Shown here: one piece after another, positions 36,246 through 44,608 of the stretch
Layout of the letters: each line of letters begins with the position of its first letter
Numbering within the stretch: the stretch's first letter is position 1
Origin: Cyanothece sp. BG0011
GTDB taxonomy: Bacteria; Cyanobacteriota; Cyanobacteriia; Cyanobacteriales; Microcystaceae
Direction of reading: 5' to 3'
Assembly: GCF_003013815.1 (NCBI RefSeq)
Contig: NZ_PRLH01000185.1
Coordinates: 1 to 64,000 of the forward strand
Length of the DNA stretch: 64,000 nucleotides
Position numbers and translations under genes: made by a program
The notes under the pieces: model-generated
The model's input: the letters and a program-made list of their open reading frames with translations, nothing else
The model's database searches: none
Told to the model about the DNA's origin: nothing

Positions 36246-36557
36246 ATGGCAAGAACCAGTAAAGATAAAACAATTTCCATTCGACTGTCTCAAACCATGT
36301 TGGAGGCACTAGATGCCCGTGCTGTCTTGGATGAAAAAGACAGAGCGCAGGTGATACGAGAAGCAATAGCAAAACATTTAGAGATAAACGACGAAGAGTT
36401 TGAAGAAAAAATTAATTCTTTAGAAAAAACCGTTGATAAGCTTCAAACTGAATATCAAAAGGACAGGAAGAAAACTGAAGCGTTAGGTAAACGGGTCGAT
36501 GAAATGAGTCGCCTAGTCACCTATTGCATCGAACGCTTACCATCGAACAAAACTTAA
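36246..36557 (+). CDS. Ribbon-helix-helix (CopG-like) transcription regulator
   Basis: A 103-residue protein from ATG 36246 (MARTSKDKTISIRL); TTG 36231 would add five residues. The N-terminal RHH fold has the beta strand KTISIRLSQTM followed by helix EALDARAVLDEKDRAQVIREAIAKHLE, and a C-terminal coiled coil (FEEKINSLEKTVDKLQTEYQKDRKKTEALGKRVDEMSRLV) that may dimerise it. It resembles CopG/MetJ-type regulators found on plasmids and other mobile DNA. It is divergent from the helicase operon and near tandem repeats, so it is probably the regulator of transposition or of cargo. No obvious toxin partner. Confidence 0.8.
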   Translation: MARTSKDKTISIRLSQTMLEALDARAVLDEKDRAQVIREAIAKHLEINDEEFEEKINSLEKTVDKLQTEYQKDRKKTEALGKRVDEMSRLVTYCIERLPSNKT

Positions 36558-36592
36558 AAGCATTCCGATTTATTACCGAAACGCTTTGATTA

Positions 36593-37333
36593 TTAAGCTA
36601 ATGCTCGTTTAACTTTGTTTCCTGCTTCATCACAGCTTTGTAAGCACTGCTTATAGCCTTGACGTTGATTTTCTTCGATATCCTCTTCAGCTAAAGCTTC
36701 TGCTAATCCTAAAGCTGCAACTTTCACTCTTGAAAGGTTATCTCTTAAATTGGCACTTTTTGCCAGTCCCATTGTTTGCTTTAATTCTTTAGAGGTTCCA
36801 CCCAAAACCTGCTTATTAATAGCATTAGTACAATTAGCGTAATGGAAAGGTTTGGACGCACCATGCTCTTGCAATGTGCTGGTAAACTGATGGCGAACTT
36901 GCTTATTCTCTAATCGAGTTTGAATCCATTTATCGGTTTTGCCTTGACGCTTCCAGTTTTTAACGGCTCGGTCAACTCCCTTTTCGGGATCAACTTCTTC
37001 CTCTACATAGCGTTTTGCCCATTCATTTACCTGAATATGAAGATTAGGGTCAAGATACTTTGCGTAAGCTAAGGCTACTTGCCAATGTCCCCACGTACCT
37101 CCATTGCGTCCACGCACTGTTTTTAAAATGTCGTTTGTAGCGACATTTAATTTTTTTTCTAGTGCCAACAGAAATAAAGCAGATCCATCTGTTTCTGTCC
37201 ACCGTCAAGGATCTCTATTTTTTGGGCTGTTAGCAGCTTTCCAAAGTTGAGTTAGACTAACTAAGTTATTAGTTGGGTCAACAGAAATAAGTGTATCTTG
37301 GTACTTTAAGGCAATTAAGTTATTGCTTTTCAT
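36593..37333 (-). pseudogene. KilA-N domain protein with in-frame TGA
   Basis: From ATG 37333 the frame reads 42 codons (MKSNNLIALKYQDTLISVDP, LTQLWKAANSPKNRDP), then TGA at 37207-37205, then 204 codons in the same frame to 36593 (RWTETDGSALFLLALEKKLN, TVRGRNGGTWGHWQVALAYAKYLDP). The two halves join in a KilA-N DNA-binding domain; the expected codon at the TGA is probably CGA (Arg), a single C-to-T change. Alternatively TTG 37168 begins a 191-residue product lacking the first half. KilA-N proteins are typical of phages and mobile elements. The C-terminal part (TMGLAKSANLRDNLSRVKVAALGLAEALAEEDIEENQ) is helical and of unknown function. The gene is the last one before the right end of the Tn7-like element. 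Confidence 0.8.
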
Positions 37334-37758
37334 TTTTTCAATCAATACCGAATAAGATGATGTAGCGAGGTAAATATTCAACTTTACTCAACGTTAAATC
37401 TAAGTAAAGTCGAGATGTTAATTGTAAAACAAAATTTTTTTAAGCTATTTGATAGGATAACCCAAAAAACAAAAAAATAGCAAGCTCTTCGTCTATTTTT
37501 TTCTTAATAATTGGTTAATCAAGTTTCAACACATAATTCAGACAGACTCAGATTTGCTCTATAGCTACTAAGCACTACATATAGTGTATTTAAAATCTTA
37601 TCTACTCAATAGGTAGTGTTCACTAAAATTCTAGTCACATAATTTTTATAGTTCAAAAATACTAAAAAATTGATCTTTACTGATTTTTAGTAAATTAATT
37701 TCAGTAATTTTTATTGTTAAAGTTTGCAATTTTATAATCAAACTAAACAAATACTGGT
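37334..37758. other. AT-rich noncoding stretch before the right-end repeats
   Basis: No credible gene in about 425 bases on either strand. It is extremely AT-rich. Scattered weak copies of the motif (A)GTTCAAAAAT and TTATAATCAAAC look like degenerate end repeats. I searched it by eye for CRISPR repeats, a crRNA-like spacer matching tRNA-Val, or a tracr-like RNA and found none. Confidence 0.6.
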
Positions 37759-37912
37759 GGCAAGTTTATTATTCAAAAATCCACTCTCGGCAAAATTATG
37801 GTTCAAAGTACACAAGAACTGTAGCAATACTTCAACGATATAATTAGGTTAATAGCTACAGTAACGGCAAGATTATGATTCAATTTGTGGCAAACTTATA
37901 GGTAAAGTCACA
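37759..37912. promoter_or_regulatory. Right end: four presumed TnsB-binding repeats and terminal inverted repeat
   Basis: Copies of GGCAAgwTTATkrTTCAAA at 37759-37779, 37789-37809, 37866-37886 and the terminal one at 37889-37912, all in the same orientation and spaced irregularly. The terminal copy ends GGTAAAGTCACA and is followed directly by the AACTA duplication. Tn7 right ends likewise carry several TnsB sites, while the left end has fewer. Confidence 0.75.
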
Positions 37913-37917
37913 AACTA
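37913..37917. repeat. Right target-site duplication AACTA of the Tn7-like element
   Basis: AACTA follows the right end exactly, pairing with 27998-28002. Removing one copy and the element would give the continuous ancestral sequence from tRNA-Val into the promoter region of the 992-codon gene. Confidence 0.93.
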
Positions 37918-37984
37918 TCAGATATATAGTACGTATGTACTTTAAATGATTATTTGCCCTACGATAGTATATTTTTAAGTTTGC

Positions 37985-40963
37985 ATGAAAAGTATTGTTA
38001 ATCAAATCAAAGATATAGTTATTTTTGACAAACAAAGATTAATTTACGGTTTAATTATCATTTTTAGTCTCTTGATAGCTGATTGGATGGGATTATTAAA
38101 AATTAGTACAATGTTGTTTGAGTTAAACGGGTTACAATACCCGAATTTTTATGGTCATATTAATTCATTTTTGATAGACAAAGTTACCTTATTAGATAAC
38201 CTTAGAAAATTTGTTCCACAAAAAGACTTTTTATCAGATATTATTGCTGTACAAGCTGCGATTATTTCCATTGCTATACCTATTAGTTTTGATGTTATTT
38301 CTAGAATATCTGAGAGATATAAATCATCAGTCATAATTAACCAATTTAATCAACAGTGGCAAGTTAAAGTCTTACCGTTACTACTTATCTTTAATATTGC
38401 TTTATCGGTTTGCTTGAAATTTTTTATAACAAATGATCCCAAATCCTTACTAGAAATTATTCTTATATATTTAGCTTTCTTTTGCTTCTTAGGAATTTTA
38501 GGGATATTAGGGTTATTTTTTCAAACTGTTAAAAAGTATTCAGTTGATACATCATATTTACTTAATCAGATTTATAAAAATATAGAAAACAATCTTAATA
38601 TTGAGAAGTTACTGAAAATCAAAGATAATAAACAACTAGAAACTATACAAAATAAATTAATTGAATCTTTTGAAGCTATTGGAGATATTTTAGTGGTTGA
38701 AGTTAGTGAGAAAAAAGCTAATAATACTATTTTAAAAGGTTTCCAAAAAATCCAAGATTCAATTATTATAATTTTCAAAGTTAAAGATAAAAACCCAGAA
38801 CTTTTTGAGCGTTTAGTGGTTTCTTCAGATTTTCATAAGTTAACTCAAAACAATAAAGTAAATATTTCATATCAACTTTCATTTAATTCAGACAATGTAT
38901 TAATAACTTTAACGACAGCAATCAACCAATTTATCAGAATTCATGAAACTGCGGTTAATTGTAACAATGGTGAAATTAGCTGTTATAGTGTTGATAATGT
39001 TATAGATATTCTGAAAGAAATAACCATTAGTTCTAAGAACGATATAATTGTTAGAAAATTGCTCAAAGATTTAACTAATATGAGTAGTTTTTCAATCAAA
39101 ACTAAAGATTATTCTGCTTATATTGCTTCTATTCAATGGTACACAAATATAGTATTTGATTTAAACAATCAATTTGATTTGTCATATCTTGCTATTTTTG
39201 ATGAGTATTTTTGGTTAAATATTAAATATATAATAACCTATGATAACAGGGAAGTTTTTGAAGGTTTAGTTTCTACAGTAACACAAGGAATAACTGCATC
39301 TATTAGTTCACCAAGTACAAATATAAGGGATTATTTTAGACCTTACATTTATAAATTAAAAAGAAGAGATGATGAAATAATAAATAGTATTTCAAGGTTA
39401 CATTCACAAGTGTATAATATTTATAGCCAAGATCAGCTTAATACTTGGATTAATGAATTTAATAAATTAAAGAATATTGTTGATGCAAAGCTTCACGATA
39501 TAGAGAATGAAGAAAATAGAGATAATATTAAATCTAATATAAGTTCACATTCAACTATTATCAAAGACTTAACTAAAGAGTTGAAATACAAAAATTTACA
39601 GGTAATTATTTTTTATGCCGCAGCTTATTGTATTTTCAAAAAACAATTTGGTTATATTAAAAATCTATGGAATTTTAATCAACCTCCAGATTCAGATGCG
39701 ATATGGGTTAACCGTAATATTGTCTCATCAGGACTTGAAAAAATCATTGACTTCTACTCGAAGAGTAATCTGATTCAACGAAGATATTGGTGGGATAATC
39801 ATCATGGAAGTGGAATTTATATTAAAAAATATTTTTTGCTTTTACTAATAAGAGAATTCTATAAAATTGATCCAAATAATTATCAATTAACTGTTCAAAA
39901 ATTTAATCTATCTAATGATTTTGATTCTTATGATTTGTTTATAATAAAGGATTGGACTGATGATTATATGAAAGTAGCTGAAGAAATCAAACAGGATAAT
40001 AACTTATTTAGAAGTTTAGAATTTGACTTAGATAAGGTATCTGAATCTATCGATAATGGTGTTATTCCTTTTTTAAAAGAATTAAAAACTAAAGCAGAAA
40101 AAAGCATTATTGTCTTGAAAAGAAAACAGAAAATTAGTTCAAATAAAGTTCAAAACTTTAAAAATGGTGTTTATCAAGGATTTTCAGAATTATCTTATGT
40201 TAGAGAAATCTTTGAATATTTTAATTTATATGATGATAAAAATAATCAACCTGTATCCGAAACGGACTATGGATGTCCTAATCAACTATTTCCTAAAGAG
40301 TGTTTTTTTGATAATTGGTATTCTACATCATCAGACTCTGGTAATTATGCAGGTAAGAATTTTGGAAGACAAATAGCAATTTATGAAAACAAAAAAATTA
40401 TTCAACAAATTTCAGAATATTGTGAAAGAATTTCTCAAAATCCATTAGAAACTATTTTTAATGACCTAAATAATCAGATACAAGATATTTTTATTATTGC
40501 TTCTTTCCAAGCTATAGATAATTGGCGTAATCATCAACAGTTTAACGATGATTATAATTATTGTCCTGATTTTCAACCCCTGCTATTAAAAAGTTTTCAA
40601 GGATATTACTTATATAAAGAGCATGAAATACCTGTTTTCTTTATCAACTCTGAAATCATAGATAATAATATATTAGTTTTGAATAAGTTTCGATTAGGAA
40701 CTTTACAACAATATCTATATAATAAACCCGAAGATTTGGAAAACCCTAAACAATTTCAAATAGAGATAAAAGCTTTTTCAGAAGATACTGAATTACTAAA
40801 TAATTGTCTTGATAATCCTTTTAAGGGGTTACTAGAAAAAGGAACCAGAGACCAACAACAGGAGTATTTAGAACAATTCGTTGCTATTACAATTATTGAA
40901 AATTTTGAATTTGTAAAACATCCCGAATTTCAAGGATATATGATTCCTGTAGAAAATTTGTAA
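37985..40963 (+). CDS. Large membrane protein of unknown function
   Basis: A 992-residue protein I do not recognise. Membrane helices near residues 15-35 (LIYGLIIIFSLLIADWMGLL), 85-105 (IIAVQAAIISIAIPISFDVI), 125-145 and 155-180; the remaining roughly 800 residues are polar, helical and presumably cytoplasmic. No catalytic motif or known domain is apparent to me. The gene is very AT-rich with many Asn, Ile and Lys codons, unlike its housekeeping neighbours, and no HIP1 octamer was found in it. It starts 72 bases after the transposon end. It is followed within 34 bases by a Uma2 gene, and a fragment resembling its own C-terminus is at 41701-41769. It may be accessory or defence-related; that is only a guess from context. 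Confidence 0.75.
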   Translation: MKSIVNQIKDIVIFDKQRLIYGLIIIFSLLIADWMGLLKISTMLFELNGLQYPNFYGHINSFLIDKVTLLDNLRKFVPQKDFLSDIIAVQAAIISIAIPISFDVISRISERYKSSVIINQFNQQWQVKVLPLLLIFNIALSVCLKFFITNDPKSLLEIILIYLAFFCFLGILGILGLFFQTVKKYSVDTSYLLNQIYKNIENNLNIEKLLKIKDNKQLETIQNKLIESFEAIGDILVVEVSEKKANNTILKGFQKIQDSIIIIFKVKDKNPELFERLVVSSDFHKLTQNNKVNISYQLSFNSDNVLITLTTAINQFIRIHETAVNCNNGEISCYSVDNVIDILKEITISSKNDIIVRKLLKDLTNMSSFSIKTKDYSAYIASIQWYTNIVFDLNNQFDLSYLAIFDEYFWLNIKYIITYDNREVFEGLVSTVTQGITASISSPSTNIRDYFRPYIYKLKRRDDEIINSISRLHSQVYNIYSQDQLNTWINEFNKLKNIVDAKLHDIENEENRDNIKSNISSHSTIIKDLTKELKYKNLQVIIFYAAAYCIFKKQFGYIKNLWNFNQPPDSDAIWVNRNIVSSGLEKIIDFYSKSNLIQRRYWWDNHHGSGIYIKKYFLLLLIREFYKIDPNNYQLTVQKFNLSNDFDSYDLFIIKDWTDDYMKVAEEIKQDNNLFRSLEFDLDKVSESIDNGVIPFLKELKTKAEKSIIVLKRKQKISSNKVQNFKNGVYQGFSELSYVREIFEYFNLYDDKNNQPVSETDYGCPNQLFPKECFFDNWYSTSSDSGNYAGKNFGRQIAIYENKKIIQQISEYCERISQNPLETIFNDLNNQIQDIFIIASFQAIDNWRNHQQFNDDYNYCPDFQPLLLKSFQGYYLYKEHEIPVFFINSEIIDNNILVLNKFRLGTLQQYLYNKPEDLENPKQFQIEIKAFSEDTELLNNCLDNPFKGLLEKGTRDQQQEYLEQFVAITIIENFEFVKHPEFQGYMIPVENL

Positions 40964-40997
40964 AATAATAATGTTATCTTGCTGCATGAGGTTAATC

Positions 40998-41600
40998 ATG
41001 GTTCAAGCTCCTCCTCAACCCTTATGGCTTCAACTTCCCCATCACCTTGCTCTACAGGTTACGCCAGAACAGTTTGCAGCTTTAGCAGCAGTGAACCGTG
41101 AGCTACATCTAGAACGCACTGCAACAGGAGAATTAATTGTGAACCCACCCACAGGCGGTAATACTGGAAAACGTAATTGGAACATTGCCGGAGAATTATA
41201 TCTATGGTGGCGCAATGCCCAAGAACCGGGGGAAGCCTTTGACTCATCCACTGGTTTCGAGTTACCCAATGGAGCCAACCGTTCCCCCGATGCAGCATGG
41301 GTTAGTCAAACCCGTTGGGATGCCCTCACCCCAGAACAACAAGATAGCTTCATTCCTTTGTGTCCGGACTTTGTCGTAGAATTAGGCTCTAAAAACGATA
41401 ATCTTAAAGATTTGCGAGCCAAAATGGAAGAATATCGGGAAAATGGGGCAAAGTTAGGTTGGCTCATTGACCCGAAACATAAACGAGTCGAGATATATCG
41501 TCCGGGACAAGCAGTAGAGGTGCTGGAAAATCCCAGTCATTTATCTGGGGAAACAGTGTTACCAGGGTTTAGCCTCAGTCTTAGGCGGATTTGGGCGTGA
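40998..41600 (+). CDS. Uma2 family (DUF820) putative nuclease
   Basis: A 200-residue member of the Uma2/DUF820 family from ATG 40998 (MVQAPPQPLWLQLP). The family features are: TPEQFAALAAVNRELHLERTATGELIVNPPTGG, the NGANRSPDAAWVS segment, PLCPDFVVELGSKND with the conserved acidic residue, and KMEEYRENGAKLGWLIDPKHKRVEIY. Its codon use is more GC-rich than the preceding 992-codon gene. The family has a PD-(D/E)XK-like fold but unknown function. It lies 34 bases after the large membrane protein gene, on the same strand. Confidence 0.85.
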   Translation: MVQAPPQPLWLQLPHHLALQVTPEQFAALAAVNRELHLERTATGELIVNPPTGGNTGKRNWNIAGELYLWWRNAQEPGEAFDSSTGFELPNGANRSPDAAWVSQTRWDALTPEQQDSFIPLCPDFVVELGSKNDNLKDLRAKMEEYRENGAKLGWLIDPKHKRVEIYRPGQAVEVLENPSHLSGETVLPGFSLSLRRIWA

Positions 41601-41700
41601 GTTGTTTCTAGCGGCAGGAGAATCTTAACATGGTATGGCTGTGGGGTTCATGTCAGCTTTGCGAGCGTTTATAGTGACTAATTTTTCCATTTCCTAAAAC

Positions 41701-41769
41701 TTTTTCCTCTATGAAAATGGAACTTTTTACTATGATCAAGGATATATTATTCCTGTAGAAAAATTCTAA
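41701..41769 (+). pseudogene. Remnant of the C-terminus of a paralogue of the 992-residue protein
   Basis: The last 23 codons read FFLYENGTFYYDQGYIIPVEKF and stop. The large gene ends with HPEFQGYMIPVENL and stop. The shared Q-G-Y-x-I-P-V-E pattern at the same distance from the stop indicates a truncated second copy, separated from the first by the Uma2 gene. No start or upstream homologous region survives. The short match makes this a moderate-confidence call. Confidence 0.5.
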
Positions 41770-41799
41770 CAACTGTATAAAGAAGCGATTACAAATTAA

Positions 41800-43128
41800 T
41801 TAAATAATAGTATGTTGTGGAAGTGAAATGGGTTTTTGTTTTTTTCTACCGATTATTGCGAGCCTTTCTAAGAGTGTTAAACCTGATTCAGCTTCTTTGG
41901 GCAAACACTCATAAAAAATTTCAATTTTTCCGTTATTGGTAAAAATTTTAAAGTAATTAAGTTGAAAAGAAGGATAATAAACAGCTGGAAAAAATCGAAA
42001 AATAGAGGGAATTCTCTTAAGCTTTTTGAGCCAACTCCCTGTATTAATAACATAGCGATCGCCTAAAACATAGCTGGAATTAGGGTCAATTCGAGTTAAG
42101 GAAGGATGATGGGTGTGTCCATAGACAAAGGCAAAGACATCTGGATTTTGTTCAAAAACTTGCCGGGCAGCTTCAAGATAAGAACTCTGTTTATTCGTTA
42201 GTCCACGTTTTTTACGTTTAAAGCCATAGCGCCGCAAAGTTTTTTGAATATCTCTAAAAACAAATAATAAAGGAATCATTACTAAAATCAAGCTTCCTAA
42301 AAATAAAGTATCAATAAACAAAACTAAATTGACGGTAAATTCTAAAGCTTTACCAGCAAAACCAAAGTTTTGTAAAAATTCTAACCAAGGCTGAGAAAAG
42401 AAACCACTGTTAACTATCCCCACTTGTTCTAAGGCAGCACTAATTAGTAAGATAAGACTCACACTTAATAACAGTAAAAAAGGTAATAAAACCCAACGTA
42501 ACCAGAGACTCATCTCTTTATAAAAATAGTTAGAGAAGAACCAATAGGGAATTTCTTCGTTAGGATAAACAGATTCAATATCTTTAAGCCAACTATACTT
42601 ACCTAAGCTCGATTTTTCGACTAAGCTATCTACAATTTGACTAACAATATAGTAGCCAATCGGGGTAGCATAAGGATTACCAAAATCAGCAATACGATTG
42701 AAACTGTCTTGTTGATGGCCGTGTTCGATCCAGATAGTTCTTCCCTGTATTTGACGAGTAATCGCTTCTTTTGCTTCTAAACTAATATTATAAGCCTCGA
42801 GAGTCGTTTTAAACTCTTCATAACAAGCCAGTTCGTAGTCATGATTTCCTGGGAGCAAGGTGATCTTGATATTTCGACCTGTGCGTTTAAACTGCTCAAA
42901 TAATCTGGGATGCTGAGTAATAATGGTTTCTAATTTAGCTGTAGGAGAAGTACGGGTCATTTCCCAAAAGCTAAAAGCATCGCCGAGGATAATCAATTCT
43001 GTAGCATGAGTTTTGCCTTCTAGAAATTGTAAAAAATCAATTAATTCTGTTTCAAAATCACAAACGGCCAAATTGCCTTCACCACCAATATGAAGATCAC
43101 TGATGAAATAATATTCTGAATTAACCAT
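41800..43128 (-). CDS. Membrane-inserted metallophosphoesterase (calcineurin-like)
   Basis: A 442-residue protein from ATG 43128 (MVNSEYYFISDLHIGG). N-terminal calcineurin-like phosphoesterase motifs: DLHIGG, ILGDAFSFWE (GDxx), LLPGNHDYEL (GNHD), then HGHQQD; after the membrane region GHTHHPS and GSWLKK. Two or three membrane segments lie between about residues 235 and 300 (LRWVLLPFLLLLSVSLILLISA, FTVNLVLFIDTLFLGSLILV). The metal-binding pattern is of a di-metal phosphodiesterase; the substrate is unknown. Upstream extension to 43206 lacks typical features. It lies next to, and head-to-tail with, a response-regulator gene (78 bases to 43207). Confidence 0.85.
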   Translation of the reverse strand: MVNSEYYFISDLHIGGEGNLAVCDFETELIDFLQFLEGKTHATELIILGDAFSFWEMTRTSPTAKLETIITQHPRLFEQFKRTGRNIKITLLPGNHDYELACYEEFKTTLEAYNISLEAKEAITRQIQGRTIWIEHGHQQDSFNRIADFGNPYATPIGYYIVSQIVDSLVEKSSLGKYSWLKDIESVYPNEEIPYWFFSNYFYKEMSLWLRWVLLPFLLLLSVSLILLISAALEQVGIVNSGFFSQPWLEFLQNFGFAGKALEFTVNLVLFIDTLFLGSLILVMIPLLFVFRDIQKTLRRYGFKRKKRGLTNKQSSYLEAARQVFEQNPDVFAFVYGHTHHPSLTRIDPNSSYVLGDRYVINTGSWLKKLKRIPSIFRFFPAVYYPSFQLNYFKIFTNNGKIEIFYECLPKEAESGLTLLERLAIIGRKKQKPISLPQHTII

Positions 43129-43206
43129 GACTCTGGGGAGATTCGAGGAAGCTACTATTATGGTAGTGCAACACCGCTTTAAAATAAACGACCCATCAAA
43201 ACCCAT

Positions 43207-44406
43207 TTAAAAAAGATAATAGTCGGTCAAATCGAAAGTGGTTCCCGTCAGCTTGCTCAACTCTCCTGCCTCGTTAAAAATTGCTCCACCCCTGGCATTG
43301 ATATAGCGAATTTCCCCATCACTTCGCACGATGCGTAGGTTAACCTCAAATGGTTTCCCTTGAAGAGCGGGTGTGCGAATGCTATTGTCATAGAGTAGAA
43401 GATCATCGGGATGAATATAATCTCGCTGTTGTTCAGGGTTGGGGGGAGGCTGACGGGGATCTAAGCCATGAATATGATAGAGTTCTTCAGTCCAATAGGT
43501 TTGACGAGTCTGAACATCAAATTCCCAAGAACCAATTCGGGCGACTTGTTGGGCATTTCGTAAAAATTGTTCAGAACGTTTCAGTTTTGCTGCGGTTTGC
43601 TGATGTTCTTCAATTTCCTGCTGTAAGCGAGAATTAGCCCCCATGAGTTCAGACCAAATATGGGCAGTGAATTTATCGATGGAGGGTTGCGTCTGAGGGA
43701 TTAAAAACTGAGGCGTAACCTGATGAGGGTTAAAGGCGGGATTAAGGCCATAACCATGACCATAACGGGTTTGAATGAAGTTCCCCACTCCAACTTTTTC
43801 CAACTTACGGCGAATACTACGGATATGACTTTTAATGGTGGCATCCGTTGGCAAGCTTTCATCAAGTGTCCATAAGCGATCGCCAATCTCTTCACGGGTA
43901 AATCGTTGTCGCGGATGGCGCAGAAATAACTCTAGCAGGAGGTACTCTTTACGGCTGATTTTGAGGGGTTGCCCGTGACAAGTTACCTGTCGCGAGAGGG
44001 GATCTAACTGAAGCGGTCCCCAGGACAAAACAGAAATCCCTCGAGAGACACCTCGTCTTGAAAGGGCATGAATTTGAGCGAATAATTCGGGAAAATGGAT
44101 CGGTTTAAGGAGGTAAGCATCGGCCCCGGCTTCCAAACCTTTGAGGCGATCGTCATAGTGAGCAGGACTGACTAACAACAAGACTAAGATCGAGTTGCCG
44201 ACGGCTCGTAGACGACGACATAATTGAATCCCATCACTTTTGGGGGGTGATAGGTCTAACACAATGAGACTATAAACAAAAGAATGGAGTAAATCCCACG
44301 CGGTTTCACTTTGAGTTGCAATATCAACAATAAAGTTGCGCTTAGTCAGTTCTGCTTGAATTTGTTTAAGCAGTCTTTCGTTGGTTTCTAGCAATAAGAT
44401 TCTCAT
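43207..44406 (-). CDS. Response regulator REC-wHTH with a C-terminal PAS domain
   Basis: A 399-residue protein from ATG 44406 (MRILLLETNERLLKQ). An OmpR-type receiver spans about 1-120 (the acidic pocket is altered: ETN at the start; the acceptor position is SLIVLDLSPPKSDG; K in LLKPIH). A winged-helix DNA-binding domain is at about 125-225 (PLQLDPLSRQVTCHGQPL, RKEYLLLELFLRHPRQRFTREEIGDRLW, RYGHGYGL), then a coiled coil and a PAS fold (GSWEFDVQTRQTYWTEELYHIHGLD, EVNLRIVRSDGEIRYINARGGAIFNEAGE) at the C-terminus. A PAS domain after wHTH is unusual: a sensor module attached to a transcription factor without a kinase. Separated by 202 bases from the divergent dehydrogenase genes. Confidence 0.85.
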   Translation of the reverse strand: MRILLLETNERLLKQIQAELTKRNFIVDIATQSETAWDLLHSFVYSLIVLDLSPPKSDGIQLCRRLRAVGNSILVLLLVSPAHYDDRLKGLEAGADAYLLKPIHFPELFAQIHALSRRGVSRGISVLSWGPLQLDPLSRQVTCHGQPLKISRKEYLLLELFLRHPRQRFTREEIGDRLWTLDESLPTDATIKSHIRSIRRKLEKVGVGNFIQTRYGHGYGLNPAFNPHQVTPQFLIPQTQPSIDKFTAHIWSELMGANSRLQQEIEEHQQTAAKLKRSEQFLRNAQQVARIGSWEFDVQTRQTYWTEELYHIHGLDPRQPPPNPEQQRDYIHPDDLLLYDNSIRTPALQGKPFEVNLRIVRSDGEIRYINARGGAIFNEAGELSKLTGTTFDLTDYYLF

Positions 44407-44608
44407 TTTCCTGTTACCAGGCTTTATCCTCTCAAACTTACACCAACTTTTCACCTTTTTTCCCTATAATAATGCCTCGATTTCAACTCAATCAAATATC
44501 CGATTTTTAGGGTAGATTGACCTTAACTAAGATGAAAATCCGAACCCAACGCTGACATTAACGTTGGGGAGGTACAGAGAAGGGACTCAATGAAGAGGAT
44601 GAACCATT

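Larger units (their letters stand above)
28003..37912. mobile_element. Complete Tn7-like transposon at tRNA-Val
   Basis: The element is 9,910 bp. Ends: left TGTGACTTTACCCATAAC and right, reversed, TGTGACTTTACCTATAAG, matching at 22 of the first 24 bases (both continue TTTGCC). Five-bp duplication AACTA on both sides. Repeated motifs GGCAAGATTATGGTTCAAA near both ends are presumed TnsB sites. Genes in order on the minus strand: helicase, HTH protein, tnsAB, tnsC, tniQ/tnsD. On the plus strand a ribbon-helix-helix gene. A KilA-N gene lies near the right end. No cas gene or CRISPR array is seen. Inserted downstream of tRNA-Val(GAC), the position expected of a TnsD-directed attachment site. No HIP1 octamer was found inside it. 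Confidence 0.93.

Noticed and set aside
28066-37333. UGA recoded as an amino acid
   Set aside because: Two in-frame TGA codons in one element suggested recoding, but the many genes ending in TGA and cyanobacterial biology argue for plain nonsense mutations.
37334-37758. Guide-RNA-like sequence near the right end
   Set aside because: GTTTCAAC at 37521 recalls some CRISPR repeats, but it occurs once and is not followed by a spacer matching the tRNA-Val target.
28003-37912. CRISPR-associated transposon
   Set aside because: The TnsAB fusion recalls such elements, but no cas gene is encoded and no direct-repeat array or spacer matching tRNA-Val was seen in the element's noncoding parts.
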